DNA of 7,184 nucleotides from contig PWZG01000174.1 of assembly GCA_003567575.1 (NCBI GenBank), positions 1 to 7,184 of the forward strand, written 5' to 3'. The notes beneath the pieces are model-generated. The model made no database searches. It was given only the letters and a program-made list of their open reading frames with translations, and was not told the DNA's origin. The translations under genes and the position numbers were made by a program. Position 1 is the first letter of the stretch. Each line of letters begins with the position of its first letter. Source of the DNA: PVC group bacterium (GTDB lineage: Bacteria > Verrucomicrobiota > Kiritimatiellia > CAIKKV01 > PXCX01). Below are positions 1-6,450 of this stretch, one piece after another.

Positions 1-85
1 CTTGATCTCGATGTATGCGTCTCATGGGGTGCCTCCCAATATAATGGTTGCCGATACCCCATATTCTACGATAGGCAAACAGACA

Positions 86-114
86 TTGCGCGTCCTTCAA
101 AAACAGTGTATCCT
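86..114 (+). promoter_or_regulatory. Putative sigma70-type promoter of the WYL/glycosylase-like operon
   Basis: A -35-like TTGCGC (86-91) and a -10-like TATCCT (109-114) are separated by exactly 17 bp. This would start transcription near 121 and leave a leader of about 48 nt before the chosen start codon. A weak inverted repeat, GTGTATCC (106-113) against GGACAC (125-130), straddles the expected start point. It could be an operator for the WYL protein encoded downstream, because regulators of this family often repress their own promoter, but the arms match only with a 2-nt gap. The assignment rests on hexamer spacing alone. Confidence 0.35.
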
Positions 115-168
115 TTTTTCTGACGGACACGATTTGACCTTGTGCTGTGTTATTGTGGGGGCATGTGC

Positions 169-1158
169 ATGGACCGTAACAAATCGCAGTACGCCCGGTT
201 GATCGAACTCGATGGCTTGATCCGCCAGGGGCGGTATCCGAACTGCCTTACCTTTGCCGAGGAATGGGGCGTCTCGTCAAAGACCGTCCAGCGTGATATC
301 GACTTCCTGCGCGACCAGATGGGAGCACCCATCGAGTATGACCGGGAACGCAAGGGTTACCGATATACCAACGACTCTTGGATGCTGCCTTCGCTGATGC
401 TGACCGAAGGCGAACTCTGGGCGGTCCTGATGGCTGCCAGGGGAATGGAGCAGTATTCCGGTACCCCGGTAGCCGCTCATCTGGCACGGGTCTTCCAGAA
501 GATCGCCGACTCCCTGCCGGACAAGGTCAGCCTGCGGCCGGAACTGCTGTATAGTCAGTTCTCGTTCAGAGGACCGCCGGCAAAAACCATTGATGCCAAT
601 ATCTGGGCAGCGGTGGTCAAAGCGCTGACGGGAAACCGCGTACTGAAGGTTGTCTACCGTCCTTTTGAAACGCCGCGACGCAAGGATAAAACATCCCGAA
701 TCTGTCCCTGGCATATCGCCAACCTGCATGGGGAATGGTATGTCTTCGGGGTTCACGAGGGCTACGATGACGTTCGTCAGTTCGCCATACCTCGTATCGA
801 GAGGGCGGTGGTCACGAAAACACGTTTTGACGTACCCCGGGACTTCAAACCTGAATCCGTTATTGACGCGGCATTCGCACGCTATGCCGGCGATGGCAGC
901 TCGCGGAATATCAGGCTTTTGTTTAATAAACAGGTTGCCGAATGGATCACGGAACGCCAATGGCATCCCCGACAATCGCTCAAACGCCGCCGGAATGGCG
1001 ATATCGAACTTGCATTCCCGGCCGCCGGGTTGTATGAAGTTCAACGCTGGGTCTTATCCTGGGGACGCTGGGTCCGTGTTCTGGCGCCGGAAACGCTGAT
1101 ACGGGATGTGGATGCCGAAATCAAGGCGATGACGGCAATTGTTAAGGAAACCAAGTGA
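169..1158 (+). CDS. HTH-WYL-WCX family transcriptional regulator
   Basis: This is a 329-residue cytoplasmic DNA-binding regulator. Residues 8-68 form a winged helix-turn-helix of the DeoR/HTH_11 kind, with the recognition-helix segment EEWGVSSKTVQRDIDFL at 31-47 and the wing ending in KGYRY. Residues about 145-220 are a WYL domain: RVLKVVYRP, then ICPWHIANLHGEWYVFGVH with the WYL-equivalent triplet W190-Y191-V192, and conserved arginines R203 and R209. Residues about 246-320 are a WCX extension ending in RWVLSWGRWVRVLAPETL. The length is typical of the family. Three starts are possible (GTG 142, ATG 163, ATG 169). I chose ATG 169 because GGGGG at 157-161 lies 7 nt upstream and the protein then begins just before the first HTH helix. 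WYL domains are known ligand-sensing modules, with nucleic-acid fragments as one ligand class, and such regulators often sit first in phage-defence operons. The next gene begins 16 bp after the stop, so this protein probably controls itself and that gene. The ligand is unknown. Confidence 0.9.
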   Translation: MDRNKSQYARLIELDGLIRQGRYPNCLTFAEEWGVSSKTVQRDIDFLRDQMGAPIEYDRERKGYRYTNDSWMLPSLMLTEGELWAVLMAARGMEQYSGTPVAAHLARVFQKIADSLPDKVSLRPELLYSQFSFRGPPAKTIDANIWAAVVKALTGNRVLKVVYRPFETPRRKDKTSRICPWHIANLHGEWYVFGVHEGYDDVRQFAIPRIERAVVTKTRFDVPRDFKPESVIDAAFARYAGDGSSRNIRLLFNKQVAEWITERQWHPRQSLKRRRNGDIELAFPAAGLYEVQRWVLSWGRWVRVLAPETLIRDVDAEIKAMTAIVKETK

Positions 1159-1161
1159 ACG

Positions 1162-1168
1162 AAGGAGG
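1162..1168 (+). promoter_or_regulatory. Strong Shine-Dalgarno that fixes the start of the glycosylase-like gene
   Basis: AAGGAGG lies 6 nt before ATG 1175. This rules against the TTG at 1139, which would overlap the end of the WYL gene and has no comparable site. The WYL gene itself has only a run of G residues. If the two are co-transcribed, the downstream protein may be translated more efficiently than its regulator. Confidence 0.75.
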
Positions 1169-1174
1169 AAACAG

Positions 1175-1966
1175 ATGAATGATACTACGAAATCCGCTTG
1201 CTTTGCCGAGTCGATGTTCCGTGCTCAGTTTGAGTTGAGCGTAGATGAGCTGAGGCAATCAGGTCGCCATGATTTGGCGGATTTGATGCAAAAACGGTGG
1301 TATTCGATATTTTACAACGACCCAAGACATACACTGAAGAAAGGGAAGTTGTATCTGATTGGTCTCAATCCTGGAGGGGCGGACAATTGTGATTACAATA
1401 CTGGAAAGGCGAACATGGCAGAATGGTGGGAACACAAGGAAAAGCGGGAAGGTAAGCCTTATTCGGCATATTATGAAGGAGAATGGAGCCAGAGATTAGA
1501 TGCAGGACAATCGCCACACCAAAAAAACGTGCGCCGATTGCTTCATCATTTGTGGAACGACGTGTCTAAAGAAACAGCTACTCGCTACACTTTTGCGGCA
1601 AATCTTTGTTTCTTCCGCACACCAAACTCAAAAATGCTTAAGCAATATCCAACCTGGAATAAACTGTTGGAATACTGTTGGACATATCACGAGAGATTCC
1701 TCTCGATCGTTCAGCCTGAAATCATTATCTGCAACGGATATACTGAAGGCTTATCCTCATTCTGGCAGATGAGAAGGAAGTTAGATCAAGGCTCTACAAC
1801 ACAATGCGAGACAATCAATTCTGTCCGAAAGGTAAAGTGGTTTCACACCAAGCTAAATGATTGTGATGAACCAAGAACACTGGTAGTTGGAATTCCACAC
1901 TTATCTCGTCCCTGCGCATCCATAGAAGATATTCTTGCTGCAGTAGACAGGGTAATTGAGCGGTAA
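1175..1966 (+). CDS. Divergent uracil-DNA-glycosylase-superfamily protein (putative DNA glycosylase)
   Basis: This is a 263-residue soluble protein with no signal peptide or membrane segment. Residues 58-68 read KLYLIGLNPGG, which matches motif 1 of the MUG/TDG branch of the UDG superfamily (E. coli Mug has GINPG, whose Asn is catalytic; here N65). Near residues 140-148, ANLCFFRTP occupies the place of the second core strand. QPEIIICNG (about 179-187) fits the strand before the DNA-binding face. VVGIPHLSR (237-245) fits motif 2 (HPS in most families, NPSGLSR in Mug). A Trp- and charge-rich insertion (about 72-120) separates motif 1 from the next helix and makes the protein longer than Mug. 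The likely role is excision of an altered base from DNA, but the substrate cannot be read from the sequence. It lies 16 bp after the WYL gene in a probable operon. Sampled lines are about 43-52% GC against about 58% for neighbours, and AGA/AGG arginine codons occur, which suggests transfer. A non-enzymatic UDG-fold protein is the main alternative. Confidence 0.6.
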   Translation: MNDTTKSACFAESMFRAQFELSVDELRQSGRHDLADLMQKRWYSIFYNDPRHTLKKGKLYLIGLNPGGADNCDYNTGKANMAEWWEHKEKREGKPYSAYYEGEWSQRLDAGQSPHQKNVRRLLHHLWNDVSKETATRYTFAANLCFFRTPNSKMLKQYPTWNKLLEYCWTYHERFLSIVQPEIIICNGYTEGLSSFWQMRRKLDQGSTTQCETINSVRKVKWFHTKLNDCDEPRTLVVGIPHLSRPCASIEDILAAVDRVIER

Positions 1967-2580
1967 CACCAATCTGCTATTCTCGTTATACCAAGGCTTG
2001 TTGATGATAGACACGTACAGATACCGAGCCCGTTCAGATTCAGAATGTTCATCCGCCCCATTCAGCTTTGGCGTTTTGGACCATATCCAATTCCTGACCG
2101 GAAAACAGCATAACCGATTCAGATCTCATCCAGGGCTTACCGCCAGAACTGTCGGCGGGACAATGTCCGGGAACGGGACTGGCGGTCAACCGGTCAACGG
2201 TTGCAAGGGGGAGCGAAAATACGGCTTCAAAAGCACGCCGGGAGTCTATTCCCGAAATAGCCTTTTCGAGATCTAATGACGGCAGACCTTTCTCAACTCC
2301 ACCATCATCTATCGTAAAATCGCCGTGAAGGCGCCCAGGCTGCTCTGTGGCTTGAGATAACCGGGGAACCCGTGCCTCGGGCAGGCGGATCGTCTAACGC
2401 TGCTTGTCGGCATGGTCGGCACACTTGGCATGATGTCGGGTCAACCAGGGTCCATTCCCGCAGTAGACGCCATGTTTTTCAGGGACTTAACAATCATCAG
2501 AATCCCGCTTGCCCATCGCCTGTTTTATAGTTTCAATGCCGAGTGTGCCGACCTGCCGGGGTATAAAAACCCTTTATGAA
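1967..2580. other. Gene-poor accessory spacer with inverted repeats
   Basis: I see no convincing gene in this 614-bp stretch. A 106-codon frame (to 2276) starts inside the glycosylase-like gene without a ribosome-binding site and has no recognisable motif. A 55-codon frame (2412-2579) is equally unsupported. The stretch does contain local structure. ACCGCCAG (2139-2146) pairs perfectly with CTGGCGGT (2179-2186). Directly after it comes a 6-bp hairpin (2187-2192 with 2198-2203), whose first part forms a tandem CGGTCAAC repeat (2183-2198). A 5-bp hairpin lies at 2239-2254, and a longer inverted repeat is listed separately. No hairpin followed by a T-tract was found after the glycosylase-like gene, so its terminator is not identified. 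Confidence 0.5.
2408..2558. repeat. Imperfect long-armed inverted repeat (about 23-nt arms, 104-bp interior)
   Basis: The arm at 2408-2431 and the reverse complement of 2536-2558 match at 22 of 23 aligned positions, plus a single extra base in the left arm. The shared core is GGTCGGCACACTYGGCAT (2414-2431 against 2536-2553), with one T/C difference. The interior of 2432-2535 has no obvious similarity between its halves. The shape fits the ends of a small non-autonomous element, a recombination or binding site pair, or a long RNA hairpin. It lies just downstream of the broken integrase end. No flanking direct repeat was recognised, so the mobile-element reading is open. Confidence 0.6.
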
Positions 2581-3364
2581 TCACGGATCGTCGGTCTCAT
2601 CATCGTTAATCGGCAACGTCAACGGGCGACCGGTCTTCTTGGTGACAATGGCAATTGTGCGGTTCTCCAAGTCGATTGAACGCCATGTTAACGCGGACAG
2701 GTCGCCTAGCCGTTGCCCGGTGTAAAGTCCGGCGTAAACCATGCCTTTCCATTCGGGCGGGCAAGCGTCCAAAACGCGACGCACCTCGTCAACGGTTAGT
2801 GCCCTTCAGGAAGTGCGATCCACCTTGAGTAGAATCTTTTTCCCGGCGAACGGGTTTTCACGGCAAACGGAATCTTCCATAGCGTCAGCCCAAATCATAC
2901 GGCTTATTGAAAGCACGTTGTTAACGGTGGCGGGACTGACCCGGGCGGCAAGCGCAGTCCGGAATGCCCACGCATCCGCCGTTGTTATGGCATCCATCGG
3001 CCGTTCCCCCTTGCGCCCGAAGTGCTCTCGCAACTGGCGGGCGACGCTCCTGTAAGCCTAGCGAAGAATCGGCAACTTGCCCTTGCTTCCGTTCAAACCA
3101 GGCGTCCAGAAACGCGGTCATGGTGGCACAAGGCAACGAGCGTCCGGTCGCGGACTTGAAAATCGCGGACATTGTTTCGCGCGTTCGCAGTTCCGTCAAC
3201 CGTCCTTCACGACCTTCACGGGCGGCAGCGTCCCATTCCAGGACGATTTTTAGGGCTTGCTTTTTGTTGCGACATCCGGTAGAACGAAATGCGCGGCGCC
3301 CGTCAGGCATTGTGAAGGCGCCATACCAATAAGGACTTCTTCGCATTCGATGAACACTTGCCAT
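2581..3364 (-). pseudogene. Tyrosine recombinase/integrase pseudogene, C-terminally truncated
   Basis: Reading the minus strand from ATG 3364, the N-terminal segment (MRRSPYWYGAFTMPDGRR, then a charged helix and an AFLDAWFERK helix) resembles the arm-binding region of phage and island integrases. After codon SSLG a one-base frame change near 3057-3062, beside an in-frame TAG in the other frame, is needed to continue into AYRSVARQLREHFG and a SAM-like core-binding domain (TALAARVSPATVNNVL). An in-frame TGA at 2806-2808 then interrupts TS-stop-RALTVDEVRRVL and looks like a CGA-to-TGA change. The catalytic domain resumes with GLYTGQRLGDLSALTW (box I, carrying the first catalytic Arg) and the KKTGRP turn with the probable catalytic Lys. 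It stops after TLPI at 2581. The HxxR box, the H/W residue and the Tyr nucleophile are all missing. About 260 residues remain of an expected 350-400. The gene starts about 125 bp from a tRNA fragment, as expected for an island integrase. It cannot be catalytically active. Confidence 0.88.
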
Positions 3365-3380
3365 GATTGAAGAACCTTTC

Positions 3381-3394
3381 CAAATAATTATTTG
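3381..3394. promoter_or_regulatory. Perfect 14-bp palindrome, operator-like, at the integrase start of transcription
   Basis: CAAATAATTATTTG is identical on both strands. It lies about 6-19 bp downstream of the -10 element of the integrase promoter, so it would cover the first transcribed bases. This is a usual place for a repressor or excisionase-regulator site. The flanking DNA is AT-rich, so chance palindromicity is not excluded. No candidate binding protein is encoded next to it. Confidence 0.4.
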
Positions 3395-3399
3395 TCAAT

Positions 3400-3428
3400 A
3401 TCATAGTCATAACGTTTGCCCGTTTCAA
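3400..3428 (-). promoter_or_regulatory. Putative sigma70 promoter of the integrase pseudogene
   Basis: On the minus strand TTGAAA (3428-3423) is followed after exactly 17 bp by TATGAT (3405-3400), a close match to the consensus. Transcription would start near 3393, about 30 bp before the integrase ATG. A GGAAAGG Shine-Dalgarno-like stretch lies just upstream of that ATG. The signals are better preserved than the gene they serve. Confidence 0.6.
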
Positions 3429-3487
3429 GCGTATTCATTTATGTTTATTTGTTAGGAAAATGCTGATTTTATAGCGTTCAAACAAAA

Positions 3488-3516
3488 GCGGGGTTCGACT
3501 CCCCGTGGGCGTGCCA
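3488..3516 (+). repeat. tRNA 3'-end fragment, probable attachment site (attR) of the island
   Basis: The 29 bases form the T-arm and acceptor end of a tRNA: stem CGGGG (3489-3493), loop TTCGACT (3494-3500), stem CCCCG (3501-3505), acceptor strand TGGGCGT (3506-3512), discriminator G (3513) and CCA (3514-3516). The sequence upstream (3400-3487) is AT-rich and has no anticodon or D arm, so this is a fragment and not a tRNA gene. Islands that integrate into a tRNA 3' end copy exactly this piece to their far end. The fragment points toward pgi, so the island lies to its left and the intact tRNA, with 5' acceptor strand expected as ACGCCCA, should lie upstream of position 1. The amino-acid identity is unknown; the discriminator is G. 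Confidence 0.72.
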
Positions 3517-3602
3517 CTCCGTATCAACCCGCTTTTCCAGTATATAAGGCGTTTACGGTCATGTCCATAACGAAAACGTCCAGTATCCCCCGGCAGGACC
3601 GT

Positions 3603-5246
3603 ATGAAGTTTCCGACAACCATCAATCCGACATCGCTGCCGCAATGGCGGGTATTGAACGAACACGCCCGTTCGCTGCAATCTGTTCATTTACGCGATCT
3701 TTTCGCGGACAATCCCCGGCGTGCCCAACAGTTCAGCGCCGATGCGGCTGGTATATTTGTCGATTACTCCAAGAACCGTATTACGGCGGAAACCATGCAA
3801 CACCTGTTTGCGCTGGTGGATGCATGCGCTTTGCGGCCGGCCATCGACGCCATGTTCGCCGGTGTACCGATAAACCACACTGAAAACCGGCCGGTTTTGC
3901 ACGTTGCCTTGCGCGCGCCGCGGGACGCCGATATCCGGGTCGACGGCAGGAACGTGGTTCCGGCAGTGCACGACGTACTCGACCGGATGGGAGCGTGCGC
4001 CGACAGGATTCGCGCGGGAAACTGGGATGGATACAGCGGTCGGCCGATTCGGAACATCGTCAACATCGGCATCGGCGGTTCCGATCTGGGCCCGGTCATG
4101 GCCACGGAAGCCTTGAAACCATTCGCCAAGCCTGGCTTGCGCGTTCGTTTCGTCTCCAACATCGATGGCGCACATCTCCAGGAAACTTTGCGCGACCTGG
4201 ATGCCGCGGAAACCCTTTTTATCGTTGCCTCCAAAACGTTTACAACGCAGGAAACGATGACCAATGCCCAGTCCGCCCGCGCCTGGTGTCTGGCTAAACT
4301 AAAGGATGAATCGGCCGTCGCACGCCATTTTGCCGCCGTCTCCACCAATATCGACGCGGCCACAGAGTTCGGAATCGATCCCGACAATGTTTTCGGTTTT
4401 TGGGACTGGGTCGGCGGCCGTTATTCGCTCTGTTCGGCCATCGGATTGCCATTGATGATCGCCGTCGGACCCGACCATTTCCGTGCCATGCTGGCAGGAT
4501 TCCATGCCATGGACATCCATTTCCGCGACACTCCCTGGACTGACAACCTGCCGGTAATCCTGGCTTTACTGGGTATCTGGCATGGTAATTTCATGGGTTA
4601 CGATACGCATGCCGTCTTGCCGTACAGTCAATGTCTGGCGCGGTTCCCGGCGTATTTGCAGCAAGCCGACATGGAAAGCAACGGCAAATCGGTCGACCGG
4701 AGTGGCCACGCCGTCGACATCATGACCGGACCGATTGTCTGGGGCGAACCCGGGACCAACGGGCAGCATGCGTTCTTTCAATTGTTACATCAGGGAACCC
4801 GGATCGTGCCCGCCGATTTCATCGCCGTCTGCCGCGCGGCCGAACCGATGGGCCGTCACCAGGATATGTTGGCCGCCAATTGTTTCGCGCAAACACAGGC
4901 GCTGGCGTTCGGACGGTCAGCCGCGGATGTTGAAACCGAGGGAACGCCCGCCGATTTGGTTCCGTACAAAACCTTCAGCGGCAACCGGCCCACCAACACG
5001 CTGGTACTGGATGCGCTGACTCCGCGCACGCTCGGCGCATTGATCGCCCTCTACGAACATAAAATCTTTGTGCAAGGAATTATCTGGAATATTTATTCAT
5101 TCGACCAATGGGGCGTAGAATTGGGAAAGAAACTCGCCCATCGCATTCTCGAGGATTTAACCCGCAAGGACGACGGAATGTCCGGGGACCATGACAGTTC
5201 CACGGCAGCTTTGATCCGGCGTTACCGAACACATACATCGGGGTAA
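3603..5246 (+). CDS. pgi: Glucose-6-phosphate isomerase
   Basis: This cytoplasmic enzyme interconverts glucose-6-phosphate and fructose-6-phosphate in glycolysis and gluconeogenesis. Every family block is present: IGIGGSDLGPV (about residue 155), ASKTFTTQET (about 209, phosphate-binding), FGFWDWVGGRYS (about 263), QADMESNGKS (about 354, with the catalytic-base Glu), GEPGTNGQHAF (about 380, with the catalytic His), FSGNRPTNTL, and the C-terminal QWGVELGKK (about 503, with the catalytic Lys). I chose ATG 3603 (547 residues, close to the 549 of E. coli) because the protein then begins MKFPTTINPTSLPQW, like the E. coli MKNINPTQTAAW, and AGGA lies just upstream at 3594-3597. ATG 3561 would add 14 residues unlike the family. 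The gene begins only 86 bp after the tRNA fragment. A TATATAAG stretch at 3541-3548 could be a -10 element, but I see no good -35. The gene shows no sign of decay. Confidence 0.97.
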   Translation: MKFPTTINPTSLPQWRVLNEHARSLQSVHLRDLFADNPRRAQQFSADAAGIFVDYSKNRITAETMQHLFALVDACALRPAIDAMFAGVPINHTENRPVLHVALRAPRDADIRVDGRNVVPAVHDVLDRMGACADRIRAGNWDGYSGRPIRNIVNIGIGGSDLGPVMATEALKPFAKPGLRVRFVSNIDGAHLQETLRDLDAAETLFIVASKTFTTQETMTNAQSARAWCLAKLKDESAVARHFAAVSTNIDAATEFGIDPDNVFGFWDWVGGRYSLCSAIGLPLMIAVGPDHFRAMLAGFHAMDIHFRDTPWTDNLPVILALLGIWHGNFMGYDTHAVLPYSQCLARFPAYLQQADMESNGKSVDRSGHAVDIMTGPIVWGEPGTNGQHAFFQLLHQGTRIVPADFIAVCRAAEPMGRHQDMLAANCFAQTQALAFGRSAADVETEGTPADLVPYKTFSGNRPTNTLVLDALTPRTLGALIALYEHKIFVQGIIWNIYSFDQWGVELGKKLAHRILEDLTRKDDGMSGDHDSSTAALIRRYRTHTSG

Positions 5247-5250
5247 ACTT

Positions 5251-6351
5251 ATGGCATTTGAATACGGTCCGATACGTTGCCGCGCTTTTTTTGTTCCGCA
5301 ACCGTTTCCCAAAGATCATTTGGAATCGTTTGCGCACCGCGCCGCGCCGCCAATCGACAAGTTGAAAACCGATCCGATCCACGGCTGGGTCAGTGGCCGA
5401 CACCTGCTCGAACGCCGGATTGATGAAGAAACCGCCATGATAGCCGGCTATTTGCGACTGACGCTTATGCAGGCCGAACGCAAGGTACCGGAATCGTTGT
5501 TGCGTGCTTACGCCCGCATGGAGGAACTGGCACAAGCGCGCGCACGTGGCGTCGCGGAATTGGACAGGAAAACCCGCACGGCCATCCGCAAGGAAATCCG
5601 TGACCGCTTACTGCCCGACATGCCGCCCGATCTCAAGGGAATGACTTTTGTTTACGACAGCAACAACCATGTCCTCTACGCGGAAGCACTGTCCGACAAA
5701 CAGTACGACGCCTTCATGGCTAACTTTCGCGAAACGCTGTCCGTCCCACTGATTCCCATCGAACCGGCAACCGCCGCCATGAAACTGCGTCAACTCGATA
5801 TCAACACCCTGAAACCCTGCACGTTCACGCCTGAAGATACATCGCAAGATATCGATGATCATACCGGCCAGGATTTCCTGACATGGCTTTGGTTTATCAT
5901 TGAAACCGACGGCGGTATTTTCACGATTCCCGGCGCCGGCCGTGTCGGTGTCATGATCGATGGCCCGCTGTCATTTGTGATGGAAGGCGAAGGCGCGCAT
6001 GAAACGATTCTGCGTAACGGTTGTCCGCTGCTCAGCGCCGAAGCCAAAACCGCCTTAATCAGCGGTAAAAAACTCAAGCGCGCCTGCTTGCAATTCGTGC
6101 GTGAAAACGATAACTGGAAGATCACTGTCGATGCCGACAACTTTGTTTTCCGACGGATAACGCTGCCGGAACGCGAAAAAATTGATCCTTTAACCATGTT
6201 CCAGGAACGGATGCTGGCCTTGAACAGTTTACGCGAAATGTTCCTGCACCTGTACGAACGCTTTCTTAATGCGCGCACCGATACTTCCGGCTGGGCGGAA
6301 ACCATGCCGGCCATCCATCGCTGGATAAAAGACCGGCCGACCAGGGCTTAA
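5251..6351 (+). CDS. RdgC-like recombination-associated DNA-binding protein
   Basis: This is a 366-residue protein without signal peptide or membrane helices. The order of blocks follows E. coli RdgC. GWVSG is at 45-49 (RdgC has GWVPP). EERKILPS-like AERKVPESLL is at 75-84. A long charged helix ends RKEIRDRLLP at 113-122 (RdgC DEVLHSLLP). FVYDSNNHVLYAEALSDK is at 133-150 (RdgC MWIDTVNGLIMVDCASAKK), and FRETLSVPLIPIEP at 159-172 (RdgC LRKSLGSLPVVPLSME). The C-terminal half keeps alternating beta strands but diverges. RdgC is known as a ring-shaped dimeric DNA-binding protein that limits RecA activity; it is assumed here that the relative does something similar. The protein is longer than the roughly 300-residue E. 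coli protein. It starts 4 bp after the pgi stop, with a weak GGGG (5240-5243) as ribosome-binding site, so it probably depends on pgi transcription. Similarity is remote and rests on block order. Confidence 0.6.
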   Translation: MAFEYGPIRCRAFFVPQPFPKDHLESFAHRAAPPIDKLKTDPIHGWVSGRHLLERRIDEETAMIAGYLRLTLMQAERKVPESLLRAYARMEELAQARARGVAELDRKTRTAIRKEIRDRLLPDMPPDLKGMTFVYDSNNHVLYAEALSDKQYDAFMANFRETLSVPLIPIEPATAAMKLRQLDINTLKPCTFTPEDTSQDIDDHTGQDFLTWLWFIIETDGGIFTIPGAGRVGVMIDGPLSFVMEGEGAHETILRNGCPLLSAEAKTALISGKKLKRACLQFVRENDNWKITVDADNFVFRRITLPEREKIDPLTMFQERMLALNSLREMFLHLYERFLNARTDTSGWAETMPAIHRWIKDRPTRA

Positions 6352-6365
6352 TCGATTAGATCACC

Positions 6366-6450
6366 GGGCGAGTGGTGAAATTGGCAGACACGCAAGATTT
6401 AGGATCTTGTGCCGCAAGGCTTGCGGGTTCGAGTCCCGCCTCGCCCACCA
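6366..6450 (+). tRNA. tRNA-Leu (anticodon UAG)
   Basis: The full class II cloverleaf folds. The acceptor GGGCGAG (6366-6372) pairs with CTCGCCC (6440-6446), followed by discriminator A and an encoded CCA (6448-6450). The anticodon stem CAAGA/TCTTG (6393-6397 / 6405-6409) encloses loop TTTAGGA with anticodon TAG (6400-6402), which reads CUN leucine codons. The long variable arm (6410-6422) has a GCC/GGC stem, and the T arm is GCGGG-TTCGAGT-CCCGC (6423-6439). It begins 14 bp after the RdgC-like stop. No copy of its 3' end was found elsewhere in the window. Confidence 0.97.

Noticed and set aside
277..1044. Long 255-codon open frame on the minus strand opposite the WYL gene
   Set aside because: The plus strand has clear HTH, WYL and WCX motifs; the minus frame shows no recognisable domain and is a shadow.
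1956..2276. 106-codon plus-strand open frame after the glycosylase-like gene
   Set aside because: It starts inside the preceding gene, has no ribosome-binding site and no recognisable motif, and runs through hairpin-forming sequence.
2392..2558. Possible integron attC site, because GTCTAAC (2392-2398) fits RYYYAAC and an inverted repeat follows
   Set aside because: No GTTRRRY partner was found on the far side of the repeat, and no integron integrase gene lies close by.
2412..2579. 55-codon plus-strand open frame from ATG 2412
   Set aside because: It lies across the inverted repeat, has no Shine-Dalgarno and its product resembles nothing I know.
3435..3689. 84-codon minus-strand open frame containing SRTPLLFER
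   Set aside because: This is the familiar artefact of translating the antisense of a tRNA 3' end, and it also overlaps pgi.
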